Below, piece by piece: positions 36,101-45,469 of a stretch of 64,000 nt of DNA. Positions within the stretch are counted from its first letter, which is position 1, and each line of letters begins with the position of its first letter. The position numbers and the translations under genes are program-made. Source of the stretch: Euphorbia lathyris (lineage: Eukaryota > Streptophyta > Magnoliopsida > Malpighiales > Euphorbiaceae); NCBI RefSeq assembly GCF_963576675.1, contig NC_088912.1, positions 60,210,895 through 60,274,894 on the forward strand. The letters are read 5' to 3'. The notes under the pieces were generated by a model that made no database searches, was not told the DNA's origin, and was given only the letters and a program-made list of their open reading frames with translations.

Positions 36101-39100
36101 GAAAAAAGCTATAAAATTTCTTATATGAAGACGAAATGGTAAACATAGTTGCAAAAGAAAAATTAATTAGGATATCGATCACAAGGATATGGTGCAGAAT
36201 TTGATCATGAGAGCCATGATTAAGTGGAAGTAAAAATTGGATAGGTCATGAACTTTGATATGAAAACTAATTATCTGCAAACACAGCATGAGAGAAAAAA
36301 TAATTCAGAGTGATGTTTTTGTGTGAAGCAATTTGCCTAGGGCATAATCAGGCAGGACATTCAGAGTTGTCTTATATATTGCAGTTGTGTTACACGTGTT
36401 TAAAGTGCTCTGCAATTTAAGAAGTACAACTACAATAGCATATTCATAAGTCTGCATACATCAAAACATGGTTACTTGAACAGAAAAATAGAGCTTAAAA
36501 CAGACAATTGGTTCAGGAAAGAGAGAGAGAGAGATTCGACTACAACATACGAGATGAGAATTTAGATCTTTTAGCACTTGTCCATCCTCCCATGTCTCTG
36601 ATATGATGGTTCCCGCTCTGCAGCCCAATAAGCAACAAAACAACGAAAAGACTATTGAACAAAAGAAATTCAGCAACCATATAGTTCAGCAACTCAGAGC
36701 TGTTAGGAATAGTGCCATTACAAGAACGGTAATAAGAAAAAGAGAAGACTGTCTGTTTGAATTGGTGAGATTTAGCTCCTGAAGTATGAATTTGTTTTTT
36801 GTTAAAATGTAGCCCTTAATAGACAAAATTTATCACACTTGAATGTCATGTCATCAGCCGTGAAGTATATACCCATGAACGCCAAGTGTGATGATTTTGT
36901 TCATAAGAACAAAAATCAAAATTCAAGGGCTAAATCTCACCAAATCAAAGTTCAAGAGCCAAAAGCAAAAATTTAGCCAGGTACATGGTCCAAAATATCA
37001 TTTTTGCCAGTCTTGCATCAACTTAATCACTTCTTGCACCAAGTACAACAAACACAACGTAAAGCCAGAGAAACATATATCAGTTGAATCCAAGAAAGTA
37101 AAAGAAATTAAATTTACACACACAGCATGACCATAACCCCAGTTTTGTTGGCTGCATTTTACAGACTTCAGTTCCTATGAAATTTTTAGCATTATTTTCC
37201 CCAAAGGAAAGTAACGGTATTTTTGAGTCAATCATGTGAGAACAAAGAGACACACCTGATAACACCTACATTGCCGAGTCTTAAAGAATCCTGGCGAACT
37301 TTCATCCTTGCTTCCTGTCTCTCTGCTTTTGAGACAGATATCAGAAGATCTGATATGATTTTTGTTCTCTGCATCATAAAGAAGTCAAAATTTAAAATTT
37401 AAAATTGGTCTTAAAATATAAACCAAGTGTGAACCATTTCAGATAATAAAATCTTTCTTGGTAGCCAATATTTTCTTGAAAGATCACAAAGCATTAACAT
37501 TAATTGCCGTTACAACCAAATCTTAAATTTAGTCCACATATCAAAATTATTCAATTAAAAAGATGTTTGTTGCCGTTACAAGCTTTTCACTTTTTGAACG
37601 CATAAAATGTTTTTGACTTTTTCATTTATATGTTCTAAGAACTGTGATGGTTCATGTTAGCCGACCCCGAATCATTTCCGGACTAAGGCTTTGTTGTTGT
37701 TGTTGTTGTTGTTGTTGTATGTTCTAAGAACTGTCAACACTCACTCATTTTTCAAACTCATTGTATCACTATTCACTTTCCTATTACTTGAGTTTCAGAG
37801 CTCGTTTAGTTCTCATATTTAATAACCTTGCACCCATAATTATCACAGAAGAATTAGCAATTTGAAACCCATGCATCATACTTGCAAATTTTGATTTCTT
37901 GTGGAGTAGAAGCCAGATTGGCAAAAAAAAAAAACGAATTCCCTCCAGTCCAGAAAACAAGTAATAATGATAATAACAACAATAACTAATAGAAACAAGA
38001 AAGACTAACAATCTTCAACGTAATTATTAATTTATATAATGATAAGGGGAAAACAGAAAAAAGTAAGAGAGAAAAAATCATTATATATCATGTGGACATA
38101 TTTAGTACAAAATTATACATTTGTGTACTGGTACATATAAATGATATCTATATTATTATTAAAATGAAAATTGGTGTTTGATATTTAATATTGGTATAAA
38201 TATCAACATATCTGCAAATTGGTAAATATTACAAAATTCTGTAAATTGGTAAATACTAATAATTCAGAATATGCAAAATTAATGTTATTTACTATATTTT
38301 CTATATATAGCATGCCAACTTATACCAATCAGGATAACTATGTACAAATGTTGAAAAGGATATAGCTTAGTACAAAGAAAGGCGGAGCCAGGACCAAATC
38401 CTTGGGGGTGCTCCACAAAAACCAAAACTCGGAAAGCAAAGAATATATGAATGACACAACTCGTGTCCAATAATAAATGATCACACTGAATATTAAAAAT
38501 CCTCAAGTCCACTCAACAAAGAAAGATCCATCACAAACTTGAGATTTTTTACCCCAAATAAGCTCAAAATAAAATGACATAATTTTGATTAGTAAAAAAA
38601 GTGAAGTAAAAGTACATACACATGATTTTCATAGATAACGAAACCAGAATAAAAACATACAAACACAAAATAAACTTTAGCATCAATGTTTTCCAAACTT
38701 TCCTCTCATGATCAATTATATTCCTGAAAAATTTAGGTCCAATTTTCCTTCTAACTTTTCAAAATCAGATGAGCCCTTATTCAAGGATCAAAAAATTGTT
38801 TTACCATTAAATAAGGGCTTAATTGGTCTCTATTTAAAAAAATAATTACAGAGAAATTAATTTTAAATTCTGTAGGGGTAATATTTACCTTGAGAGTAAA
38901 GTTGATGGAAAAATTAGTGCTTAACCCAACAGAAATGCTCAAGAAAAGTTCATTTAAGCAAAAAATATTTCCATTAAATCGCATAGCAAGAGAGCATTAG
39001 TAGCAAGAGAGGATTAGAAACAAAAGCCTTGCTACCTTCTTGGATTTTGATACAACACAGTGTTACATTTGGAACATTTTAGAAGCCAAGAATTTCCTTT

Positions 39101-42100
39101 ATCTTTTCTCTTTTGGTCTGCAATTAGAGAGCTACAAAAAAGAACTTCAAATATGACATACATATCTCTTTCTCTTTTCATTTGAATTTCCTTACTTCTC
39201 TGGTTTAGTGTAGAGTATTGTATAATAACTCTTGAGTTAAGTACCGGGAAATTATATAGATATTCCAAGTCGCCAATGAGTTAAAACTCGACACGTGTTG
39301 TTTTATGAAATGCCTAAAAGAATTTTATACATAGGTGAGAGGAGGAAGAATAAATCCTAAGAAAAACATAATATTCGTCCCCTCACAAAGGAAGGCCAGA
39401 GGCTGCAGGTGCACCGTACCCTGAGCCCATAGAAAATGCAGGTGGGGAGTTTAACACCCAACCCCTTCAAAAATCAAAACATTTCCAATTATTTGTAGCA
39501 AACAGCAATAAATCTTTAGTCCTTCCCAATCCTTTCACAACCTATTCAGTAAAATGCATTTCCAATTTCCACGAGGAAAATAATAGAATTATGCACACAG
39601 AAAACCATGCATGATTTGAGGTAACTTCAACATGAAACCATCTAATAACCATAACTTAAAGCATGCATTAACCCCACGTCCCATAGAAAGCATACCTTTG
39701 GCTTCATTTGTTGTTCATAATCTTTTAGTTCCTTCAATTCCTACATGAACAAAATATGATTAAAAAATCAAAGTAGATTAACTAAAGGTCATAGAGTCAT
39801 GGAAACATTATACCTTTTCCAACTGACTGCAGAGTCCTTGTTTATCAGAGCCTTCTTGACGAGATTTACGAAGTTCCTCCTCTAGTGCTGCAACTTTTGT
39901 CCTAAGAGCAACAACCTCTTCCTGACTCACATTAGAATGAACATGGATTAGAGTTGTAGAATATAAAACAATGTTCTACGCAGAGTAAAGCAAGAGCAAA
40001 ACAAATTAAATAAGTCAGTCACCAAACTGATACCTCCATTGAGTTATGATCATCAATATGTAACTTCTCATTATGCCTATTATCCTGTAAGATAATAATA
40101 TATGAGAAATTATAATTATAATTTCTAAAAAAGAGAGTCCTATTGCCTATGCTCTTCATCATCTGTCCGCGGACTACGAAGATGAAAAATAAACCGGAGA
40201 CTTCGCCGTATCCTTTTAGAGGAGTTCGAACAAACTATGTTACAGATCTGTGCTATAAATTCAATCCAACAGTCAATTAATTTATATCTCCTCCAGAAAC
40301 AATAACTATTTACAGAAAGAGACAGCTCAAGCATACACAGTTTGACCACAACAATATGACAGATAACCTCCAATCCAGTCGCAACACAAACAAGCCTATC
40401 AAGTTGCCATATACACATTTTTTCTTTTTATATATATCTCAAAATTTGGAGGGCGAGCCTTGGCGCAACGGTAAAACGTTGTTGCCGTGTGACCTGAGGT
40501 CACGGGTTCGAGTCTTAGGAGCGGCCTCTTGCCAATTAAATTGGCAAGGGAAGGCTTGCCCCCAATACACCCTTGTGGTGGGACCCCTCCCCGGACCCTC
40601 GCTCAGCGGGGACGCGTAATGCGACCGGGCCGCCCTTTATATATCTCAAAATTTATTTAGAAGTCACTGCAATCACTTAATATTACAATAAGACCATATT
40701 TTCGAGATAAAACAGGAAATGTCTGTGAAGCAACCTTGGAAGAAGTCCTTTTCAGCATGTATGCGTTGATGAAAAAGAAAGCTGTGAACTTTAATGTAAA
40801 ATATATGTCTGAGAACTTAAGACAGTAAGACTACAACTTGTTTTCCAAACAATTTGGGTGTTTTATTTGAAACCCTATAAAGGCCCAACACATTATTTTA
40901 AGGACCTTTCACATATCATTCTTTAATAACATTTCCATTTCCAGCTATCTATCTTTTGCAAATTGGCGGTAAAGATCTTTCTTCCCATTTCTCAGAAGAG
41001 AATATGGCATGCAAAAAGAACAGGAACTCTAGACCAGCAGCAAAACCTGAACATTGTTTAATATGACTCCTTGCTGACATATTTTAAGGCACCAAACCAT
41101 ATAAATACAAAAGGATTTAAAGGACATATTATCTTATACCGTAAATTGACTTCAGTCTAAAAAAGGAATAACCCCATATCCTTTAGTAAAGTATCATATT
41201 GGGAAAAAGACCTGATATTGTGATGAGCCAATGGCAACAATTGCAATGAACAGACAAATACAAATTAGCAGATTCATGTGCTAGGAAAAGCATACCTTAT
41301 GGTTTGAGTTCTCAAGACCATTTGAAGTTAAGGCTGTTGCAGCAGAAATTTGTGGTCTTGTGTGATCACTGCCTCTGGAGCCACGACCTCTACCTGCAGC
41401 AGAATTCCCCCTACCACGCCCGTGTTTTCTCTTATTTGTGTCAGCATTGATCCTGTTCTCCATGAGGTCCCCAGTTTTTTGCCTCCCCTCGGTCACTGTA
41501 TGGGTTGTCTTCTTTAAAATAAAATAAAATAAATATTAGCTTGCAACTAAGCTTCTGAAAAAACGAAAGAATGAGAAGTTATGGTAAAGAGATATAAGCA
41601 AGCAGTTAAAAAATATAGGTAAGACCACTAAGCCTGAAAATATCAACATAAGGATATAAAAATTCAGGTATTAAATCAATCATATGCCAAACAAGTGACC
41701 GGCCCCGAATCATTTCGGGACTAAGGCTTTGTTGTTGTTGTTGAAATGATCCTTAAAAGTCATGGGTACGGAAAACAGTAATCATTTCCAATGAATTTCA
41801 ATAACCAATCGTTAATCTACCTCAACAAGTTCAAAAACCGATGAACTCTTATCGTCTTGTATTCTTTGACGCTTCTGAGTATTTGCTTGTATAAGAAATT
41901 CCCCACCATTCTGGCAAAGCAGAACAAAAAGTAAACAAAATCAGAAAATTTGATTGCTTGATGGATGTTCACAGAGGAAAAGTTTTACATAATCCAAACA
42001 CCTTCCAATAGAACAACCAACAATAATTACCACTTTCCAGCAAAATAAAGAATGCAGTGATTTATTTCATAAACACATAGATTGACTTCCAAAAATGTAA

Positions 42101-43368
42101 TTAATCATCGCTCATAAATGCACTCGTGTAAAAAGACCTATGAAATTGCATGTCCAACATTTCTTAATTGGACAACGCATACAGCTTACAAATTTCACAT
42201 GCCATTTCTTCCAACTATGGAAGCCAACCAATCAATCAAATTTCCAAAACATAAAGATGTACACGGTTGCGAGATCTTATTGCCAAATCGGACAACGCAT
42301 ACAGCATACAAATTTCACATGCCATTTCTTCCAACTATGGAAGCTAACTAATCAATCAAATTTCCAAAACATAAAACAAGTACACGGTTGCGCAATCTTA
42401 TTGCCAAATTAAGGTTTACTTCTGCAGTTCTTCCAGCGTCTACTACTTTAAGTAGTACATTTATTTCACAATCCTTCTGTGGAGCGGAGGACAACTTTAT
42501 TTAAAAACCATCATTATCAGCCCTGGAATACAGCATCAATTTTCGTAAATGAAAGTTTTAGATATTATTGCACGGGGGCAATTTTCGGAATCAAATGAAA
42601 GCACTGAAGCAAGCTTTTTTTTACTTATCTCTTATAAAATTGTCTGTAGAAACAGCATTCCTATATGAATATGCAATTAGAGTGTATGAAAAATGTATCA
42701 GTATCCCTTATGGAAGGCTCCCAGGTTTATACTCTTTCTTGGAAAGTATATAAAAAAAAAGTCTCCTGATCAAATAATGATAGATTGTTATTCAATGTGA
42801 GATAGATATTGGGAACCCTTGAAATTCAAACCCAGAGAATTCTATTATGAATTCCAAACAGAAGAAAAGAAAAAGTCTAGCAATGCAGGCGGATAGACGA
42901 AGATTTAGATTACAAGCTACTTATAATAATTTGATCCGTTCAAAATGCACAAGACCCTACCAAACTTCACTAATGAACTAAACAATTTAGTATATAATAT
43001 TCAAGTCCAAAATACGGAAACAGTAAGAATCAAACACTTCGTGAAATCATCAATTGAAAGCACGATACAGTGAACACATTGCTCGGACATAAATATAAAT
43101 GAAAGGATAGACAAGAGCTTACATCCTCATCCGAATCACTGGAACTCATCTGCTCAGGTAAGCCACCGGAAGACCCGAATTTCACTGCGGAAGAGACAGA
43201 AGACCATGTAGGTTGTTGTTGCTGCTGTTGCGACTGGGCAGGGTTCGAGGCAACAGAGGAGGCCTTGCCCACCATGCGAGCTTCGAGCTTGGCAATCTTG
43301 GTGGGTAAAGACTGGTCTGATTGATTTGAAGAGTTTGACGAGAAATGTATTAGTATATCATCAGACAT
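21037..43368 (-). CDS. TSL: TOUSLED-like serine/threonine protein kinase
   Basis: This is a complete plant TOUSLED gene. The CDS joins 16 exons: 43123-43368, 41821-41910, 41296-41511, 40034-40084, 39814-39921, 39696-39740, 37256-37368, 36551-36617, 30567-30633, 29731-29828, 29419-29598, 29045-29255, 28692-28956, 22678-22732, 22282-22443 and 21037-21132. The sum is 2070 nt, 689 residues; Arabidopsis TSL is about 688. Residues 1-200 are Ser/Gln-rich and basic, about 200-400 is coiled coil, and 408 onward is the kinase domain. The kinase residues are complete: Gly loop [10 protein letters not shown] 418-427, Lys440, HYDLKPGN 539-546, DFG 559-561, PPE 589-591. Tousled-like kinases are nuclear and act with the histone chaperone ASF1 in chromatin assembly and gene silencing. 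Exons are ordinary in size, but introns 8 and 13 are each ~5.9 kb because of inserted chromoviruses. Every junction preserves phase. Confidence 0.95.
22282..22443 (-). CDS. TSL: TSL exon 15 (residues 605-658)
   Basis: Kinase C-lobe: [20 protein letters not shown] (helix F), then [20 protein letters not shown]. Confidence 0.95.
22678..22732 (-). CDS. TSL: TSL exon 14 (residues 586-604)
   Basis: Encodes [18 protein letters not shown], with PPE as the end of the activation segment. It is only 55 bp and is separated from exon 13 by 5.96 kb because of the minus-strand chromovirus. Confidence 0.93.
22817..23447 (-). repeat. 3' LTR of the intron-13 chromovirus plus extra LTR piece
   Basis: 22817-23240 is a full 424-bp LTR, equal in length to the 5' LTR. 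It is followed directly by 207 bp (23241-23447) that repeat the part from 'acaaaattgccaaaatgtat' to 'atctttatca'. The inner edge abuts a polypurine tract (AAGGGGGTGGTAG on the minus strand, 23448-23460). Confidence 0.8.
23460..24439 (-). pseudogene. Chromovirus integrase C-terminal part and chromodomain-like end
   Basis: From [17 protein letters not shown] and [14 protein letters not shown] (second catalytic Asp) through [14 protein letters not shown] to [26 protein letters not shown] and [12 protein letters not shown]. After a [21 protein letters not shown] is a chromodomain signature. The HHCC zinc finger and first catalytic Asp are deleted, at the junction near 24425. Confidence 0.8.
24440..25021 (-). 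pseudogene. Chromovirus RNase H remnant
   Basis: [20 protein letters not shown] and [20 protein letters not shown] are the RT-RNase H junction. Near 24580 [11 protein letters not shown], a stop, then [12 protein letters not shown] end the RNase H. Stops and frameshifts lie between. Confidence 0.65.
25134..25878 (-). pseudogene. Chromovirus reverse transcriptase with in-frame SINE insert
   Basis: RT motifs are clear: [53 protein letters not shown] and the active site [10 protein letters not shown]. Three residues after the catalytic Asp pair a 5'-truncated SINE fragment (25264-25349) and its target duplication add 105 bp, that is 35 codons, without breaking the frame. Reading then resumes with [17 protein letters not shown]. 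There is a frameshift near 25740-25780. Confidence 0.85.
25264..25349 (-). mobile_element. 5'-truncated Au-type SINE fragment
   Basis: These 86 bp match the 3' half of the SINE at 40448-40637 in reverse orientation (cggcccggtcgcattacgcg, then gaggggtcccaccaca). It is flanked by a 19-bp target duplication agcactatagatgagtata at 25245-25263 and 25350-25368. Confidence 0.9.
25788..26117 (-). pseudogene. Chromovirus protease remnant
   Basis: [20 protein letters not shown] is the conserved C-terminal part of the chromovirus retropepsin (usually D-ILGI-WL). The active-site motif upstream is not intact. Confidence 0.6.
26300..27065 (-). pseudogene. Chromovirus gag remnant
   Basis: 26829-27065 encodes a capsid-like segment ([20 protein letters not shown], then [20 protein letters not shown]). 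After a stop, broken frames continue to about 26300. No intact zinc knuckle is seen. Confidence 0.6.
27341..27360 (-). other. Primer-binding site, tRNA not identified
   Basis: The minus strand reads TTTGGTCTGACCTGCCGGAT next to the LTR end. The intron-8 element has the same site with one change (GGTCCGACC). It is not the initiator-Met site (TGGTATCAGAGC) common in chromoviruses. Confidence 0.6.
27361..27784 (-). repeat. 5' LTR of the intron-13 chromovirus
   Basis: The 424-bp LTR starts TGATAAAGATAGGG at 27784 and ends CCTCCCATTA at 27361. It lies directly beside the primer-binding site. Confidence 0.8.
27970..28254 (-). mobile_element. 5'-truncated RTE-type LINE, 3' end
   Basis: On the minus strand it encodes the C-terminus of an RTE-clade reverse transcriptase ([20 protein letters not shown], then [14 protein letters not shown]). 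The typical 3' tail follows, with 'gccgaccccaaatcatttcg' and a (TTG)n end (caacaacaacaac on the plus strand). It lies in TSL intron 13, to the right of the chromovirus. Confidence 0.85.
28692..28956 (-). CDS. TSL: TSL exon 13 (residues 498-586)
   Basis: Catalytic core: [15 protein letters not shown] is the catalytic loop (Tyr for the usual Arg of HRD, as in plant TSL), [12 protein letters not shown] the metal-binding DFG and activation segment. It ends with two bases of the Trp586 codon. Confidence 0.95.
29045..29255 (-). CDS. TSL: TSL exon 12 (residues 428-498)
   Basis: Kinase N-lobe: [18 protein letters not shown] carries the catalytic Lys440. [15 protein letters not shown] contains the helix-C Glu, and [11 protein letters not shown] is the hinge region. 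Confidence 0.95.
29419..29598 (-). CDS. TSL: TSL exon 11 (residues 368-427)
   Basis: Holds the linker [18 protein letters not shown] and the start of the kinase domain, with the ATP-binding Gly loop [10 protein letters not shown] at 418-427. Confidence 0.95.
29731..29828 (-). CDS. TSL: TSL exon 10 (residues 335-367)
   Basis: Encodes an acidic stretch, [18 protein letters not shown], followed by [14 protein letters not shown], just before the kinase domain. Confidence 0.9.
30567..30633 (-). CDS. TSL: TSL exon 9 (residues 313-335)
   Basis: Encodes [22 protein letters not shown] and one base of the next codon. KSLKKR is a second basic patch. The acceptor is CTTTCAAG, an AAG type, chosen because it keeps phase with exon 8. 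Confidence 0.88.
31535..31882 (+). repeat. 5' LTR of the intron-8 chromovirus
   Basis: Starts TGTTAGTAATAGG and ends TTCTTAACA, then AT and the primer-binding site TTTGGTCCGACCTGCCGGAT. Confidence 0.9.
32113..33540 (+). pseudogene. Chromovirus gag remnant
   Basis: The frames 32342-32839 and 32844-33146 hold a capsid-like segment ([20 protein letters not shown], then [20 protein letters not shown]). A degraded zinc-knuckle-like piece ([16 protein letters not shown]) sits near 33210-33250. It is broken by stops at 32837 and beyond. Confidence 0.65.
33600..34340 (+). pseudogene. Chromovirus reverse transcriptase remnant, deleted
   Basis: Pieces of RT in shifting frames: [44 protein letters not shown] in place of the usual MPFGLTNAP block, and [10 protein letters not shown]. 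About 20 codons between the MPF motif and the catalytic box are deleted. The RNase H start [20 protein letters not shown] follows at 34153-34341. Confidence 0.7.
34480..35436 (+). pseudogene. Chromovirus integrase remnant
   Basis: The HHCC-end and core are readable: [54 protein letters not shown] then TAG. After that [20 protein letters not shown] (Glu-containing block), then [20 protein letters not shown]. The Asp residues are present but stops at 34833 and 35008 and a frameshift split the protein. Confidence 0.8.
35664..36019 (+). repeat. 3' LTR of the intron-8 chromovirus
   Basis: Near copy of 31535-31882 with a few indels (for example an extra 'gcagcaggta' near 35793). It is preceded by the purine-rich 'aacagggcggcat'. 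Confidence 0.9.
36551..36617 (-). CDS. TSL: TSL exon 8 (residues 290-312)
   Basis: Encodes [22 protein letters not shown], a segment highly conserved in plant TSL. Intron 8, downstream, holds the plus-strand chromovirus 31535-36019. Confidence 0.92.
37256..37368 (-). CDS. TSL: TSL exon 7 (residues 253-290)
   Basis: Encodes [20 protein letters not shown] and [16 protein letters not shown]. It ends with two bases of the Arg290 codon, completed in exon 8. Confidence 0.9.
37646..37717 (+). mobile_element. Very short RTE LINE 3' end
   Basis: 72 bp: 'gttagccgaccccgaatcat', 'ggactaaggct' and a (TTG)n tail. It is flanked by a 17-bp target duplication tatgttctaagaactgt (37629-37645 and 37718-37734). 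It lies in TSL intron 6. Confidence 0.9.
39696..39740 (-). CDS. TSL: TSL exon 6 (residues 238-252)
   Basis: A 45-bp microexon encoding [15 protein letters not shown], continuing the coiled coil; both ends phase 0. Confidence 0.88.
39814..39921 (-). CDS. TSL: TSL exon 5 (residues 202-237)
   Basis: Start of the coiled coil: [20 protein letters not shown] shows a clear heptad pattern. This region mediates TSL self-association in the family. Confidence 0.9.
40034..40084 (-). CDS. TSL: TSL exon 4 (residues 185-201)
   Basis: A 51-bp exon encoding [17 protein letters not shown], with acceptor TACAG and donor GAG|GTATCA. Confidence 0.85.
40448..40637 (+). mobile_element. Full-length Au-type SINE in TSL intron 3
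   Basis: The tRNA-like head has box A (ttggcgcaacggtaaaa) and box B (ggtcacgggttcgagtc), followed by the Au-SINE body 'ccttgtggtgggacccctcc' and the end 'accgggccgcccttt'. A 17-bp target duplication tatatatctcaaaattt flanks it (40431-40447 and 40638-40654). It is in the sense opposite to TSL. Transcription by RNA polymerase III is expected from boxes A and B. Confidence 0.95.
41296..41511 (-). CDS. TSL: TSL exon 3 (residues 113-184)
   Basis: Contains a strongly basic [10 protein letters not shown] stretch followed by GRGRGSRG, a likely nuclear localisation and nucleic-acid-binding patch. The acceptor could also be three bases further in (after AAGAAG), changing the protein by one Lys. Confidence 0.88.
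41699..41743 (+). mobile_element. RTE LINE 3' tail fragment
   Basis: 'ccggccccgaatcatttcgg' then 'gactaaggct' and (TTG)4, in TSL intron 2. I see no target duplication. Confidence 0.7.
41821..41910 (-). CDS. TSL: TSL exon 2 (residues 83-112)
   Basis: Encodes [20 protein letters not shown] and ten more residues, phase 0 at both ends. The basic QKRQR patch may contribute to nuclear import. Confidence 0.9.
42170..42411. repeat. Tandem duplication of 120 bp in TSL intron 1
   Basis: The unit starting 'ggacaacgcatacagc' at 42170 recurs at 42290 with about 10 differences, ending in 'ttattgccaaat'. There are two copies. Confidence 0.85.
43123..43368 (-). CDS. TSL: TSL exon 1 (residues 1-82)
   Basis: It starts [20 protein letters not shown], the conserved TSL N-terminus. 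It includes a short IAKLEARM helix, a Gln run (QSQQQQQQP) and an acidic SSSDSDED end. The donor is GAT|GTAAGC. Confidence 0.93.
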
Positions 43369-43858
43369 TGTGCAAGAACCAGACTGTTTAGCAATAGAAA
43401 AAAAATGAGCTCAGATCATTCAGGTCGATTCAAAATCCACAAATAGAAAAGACATCAGTTTCACAATTGGAGAAAAACCCTAAAATGCAGGTCCTTTAAT
43501 AAAAACTGAATATACTATGGGTTTATTAAAAACCGAAGGCATGATCAAACAAACTGAATGTGCTATATTATAGTCTGAGGAGAGAAGTTAACAAGACTAG
43601 AGAAAGGAAATTAATTTTTAGGGTTTTTAAATTTGGTAAACCCAAAAGAGAGAATCTAAGAGTGGGGGGGGGGGGGGGGGAGGGGAGGGGAAAGAATTGG
43701 GGAAGAGGAAATAGAGAAAGATGAGCAACAAAGAGAGGCTTTTTGGTGTTTATGTTACGTGTACTTGACAGAAAAGGATGTGTCAAAATGTCTTTAGGTT
43801 AGTTGGGTTTTGGGAAGGTCATATAAATTGAATCAAGGGTCTACTCCAATTGAATAGA
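43369..43858 (-). promoter_or_regulatory. TSL: TSL 5' untranslated and promoter-proximal region
   Basis: Upstream of the TSL start codon on the minus strand lies a CT-rich stretch around 43650-43720, including a C run (G run 43663-43680 on the plus strand). A CT-rich 5' leader is common in plant housekeeping genes. I see no clear TATA box. The region is bounded at 43859 by a foldback transposon. Confidence 0.45.
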
Positions 43859-44907
43859 GGGTTCATTACAAATCTGTAAAGCGGATTTACATATTTACTA
43901 TAGTTCTCACACTTCTTATCAATTTGGATACTTTTACTTTATTCGGACAAAAATACCCTAACTTTTCTCTTTCTCATCTCTTTCCTATATGATAGGGACA
44001 TCTTCCCTTCTTTTCTTTTTTTTTCACTTTTTACAACAATTCAGATAACAATCGAGAGAAACTTGCATATATCTGATGAGTTTTACCTACATTTCAATTT
44101 CAATTTCATTACAATATCATATGTGTAAGATGATGTATCATATGTGTAAGATGATGTATAAGATGTATATGTCAAATTCAAATGAAAATAGTTTAGTTTT
44201 ATGCATTTCGAAACCCTACATCACATTGAAACTTTGCATTTTGTTTGAAATCTCGTAATACAACACTATTCTATAATTTCTGACATTTATCACATTTGTT
44301 GCATTTGTCTCGTTTGTTGTATTTTCAAGTAACGCGATAGAGAACAGAAACTATACTATGCCGCGTTAGTTGAAAATGGGGCAAAACGCAATGTAGTGTA
44401 GTTCATGTTCTCTGTCGCGTTATTTGAAAATGCGACAAACGCAACAAATGTGACAGATGCGACAAATGTCGGGAATTGCAGAAAATTGTTATATTACGAG
44501 ATTTCAAACAAAATACAAAGTTTCAATGTGATGTGGGGTTTCGAAATGTATAAACTGTTTTCATTTGAATTTGACATATACATCTTCTTACACATCTAAC
44601 ATTGTAATGGAATTGAAATTGAAATGTAGGTAAAACTCATCTAATACATGCAGAGTTTCTCTTCATTGTTGTATGATATATGCCAAGTTTCTCTTGATTG
44701 TTGTCTGAATTATTGTAAAAAATGAAAAGAAAGAAAAGAATGGAAGAAGGAGAAGATGTCTGTTATCGTTTCTGGAAGAGATGAGAAAGAGAAAGGTTAG
44801 AGTATTTTTGTCCAAATGAAGTGAAAGTGTCTATATTGATAAGAAGTGTGAGAATATACTAAATATGTATATAGGCTTTCAAAAAGGTCCAAATTTGTAA
44901 TTAACTC
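43859..44907. mobile_element. Long foldback element, Mutator-like ends
   Basis: Two arms of roughly 500 bp are inverted copies of each other. The left arm runs from GGGTTCATTACAAA to about 44355, and the right arm from about 44396 to 44907 (mirror of GAGTTAATTACAAA). The loop is about 40 bp. Internal markers repeat on both arms: 'gatgagttttacctacattt', 'ttctcacacttcttatcaat', 'ctctttctcatctctt'. The ends resemble plant Mutator-like TIRs, but I could not find a matching 9-bp duplication. The left arm has its own 21-bp duplication (catatgtgtaagatgatgta, twice, 44119-44160). Confidence 0.75.
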
Positions 44908-45315
44908 ATTAAATATATAAAATGAGGTATCGCTTTGTAAGAGAAAAACGTTTTCCTTAATATATTTGTTTATGACTTGTTAGGAGTGGTGACGTGGTGA
45001 AATACTTACTATGTTCACCATAGTTTTCAAATCTCGATCGCGCTAACAGAGCTAATTTTGTTCAATGGAAACTGGTCATATTTTCGAATTGGTGTTTTTA
45101 GGAATTCAAATCATCGATTTTTAGAATTTAACATACATATTTTACCACTAGACTAGTTTTTTAGTTAATAATTTATTGTCAAGAAATTAGAGGTACAAAA
45201 ACAAGCAACGCACGTACATTTAAAGATATAAATACATGTAATTTAACAATAATTTTTTACTTTACATTTCAATTGTTATAAAACAAGGAAGATAATATGC
45301 AATATAATAAGAACA
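44908..45315. other. AT-rich spacer
   Basis: No gene or element recognised between the foldback element and the Tat-lineage pol remnant. Confidence 0.4.
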
Positions 45316-45469
45316 ATGGAGAGAATAAGTGTATTCTTGTACTTCACTTGTCCTTTTGCTTGTACTCTATTACATGAAAGAAACCTATATTTACAGGCTT
45401 ATGAGCTAATAGGCTGGGCTTTGTATGGATTGTCGGACCCTTCCTATGTGAAACCCAAACATTCCTCAT

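Noticed and set aside
38370..38520. Possible DNA-transposon end ('ggcggagccagga', 'ttgggggtgctcc') in TSL intron 6
   Set aside because: The motif resembles plant transposon sequence, but I found no terminal repeat partner or target duplication.
40448..40637. tRNA gene suggested by good A and B boxes
   Set aside because: No cloverleaf or anticodon stem, and the sequence continues into an Au-type SINE body with a 17-bp target duplication.
42118..42412. Two overlapping ORFs with an internal protein repeat in TSL intron 1
   Set aside because: They result from a 120-bp tandem DNA duplication. No gene context or codon signal.
43859..44907. MicroRNA precursor
   Set aside because: The arms are about 500 bp and nearly fully paired, far beyond a plant miRNA hairpin. 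The ends look like a Mutator-type transposon.
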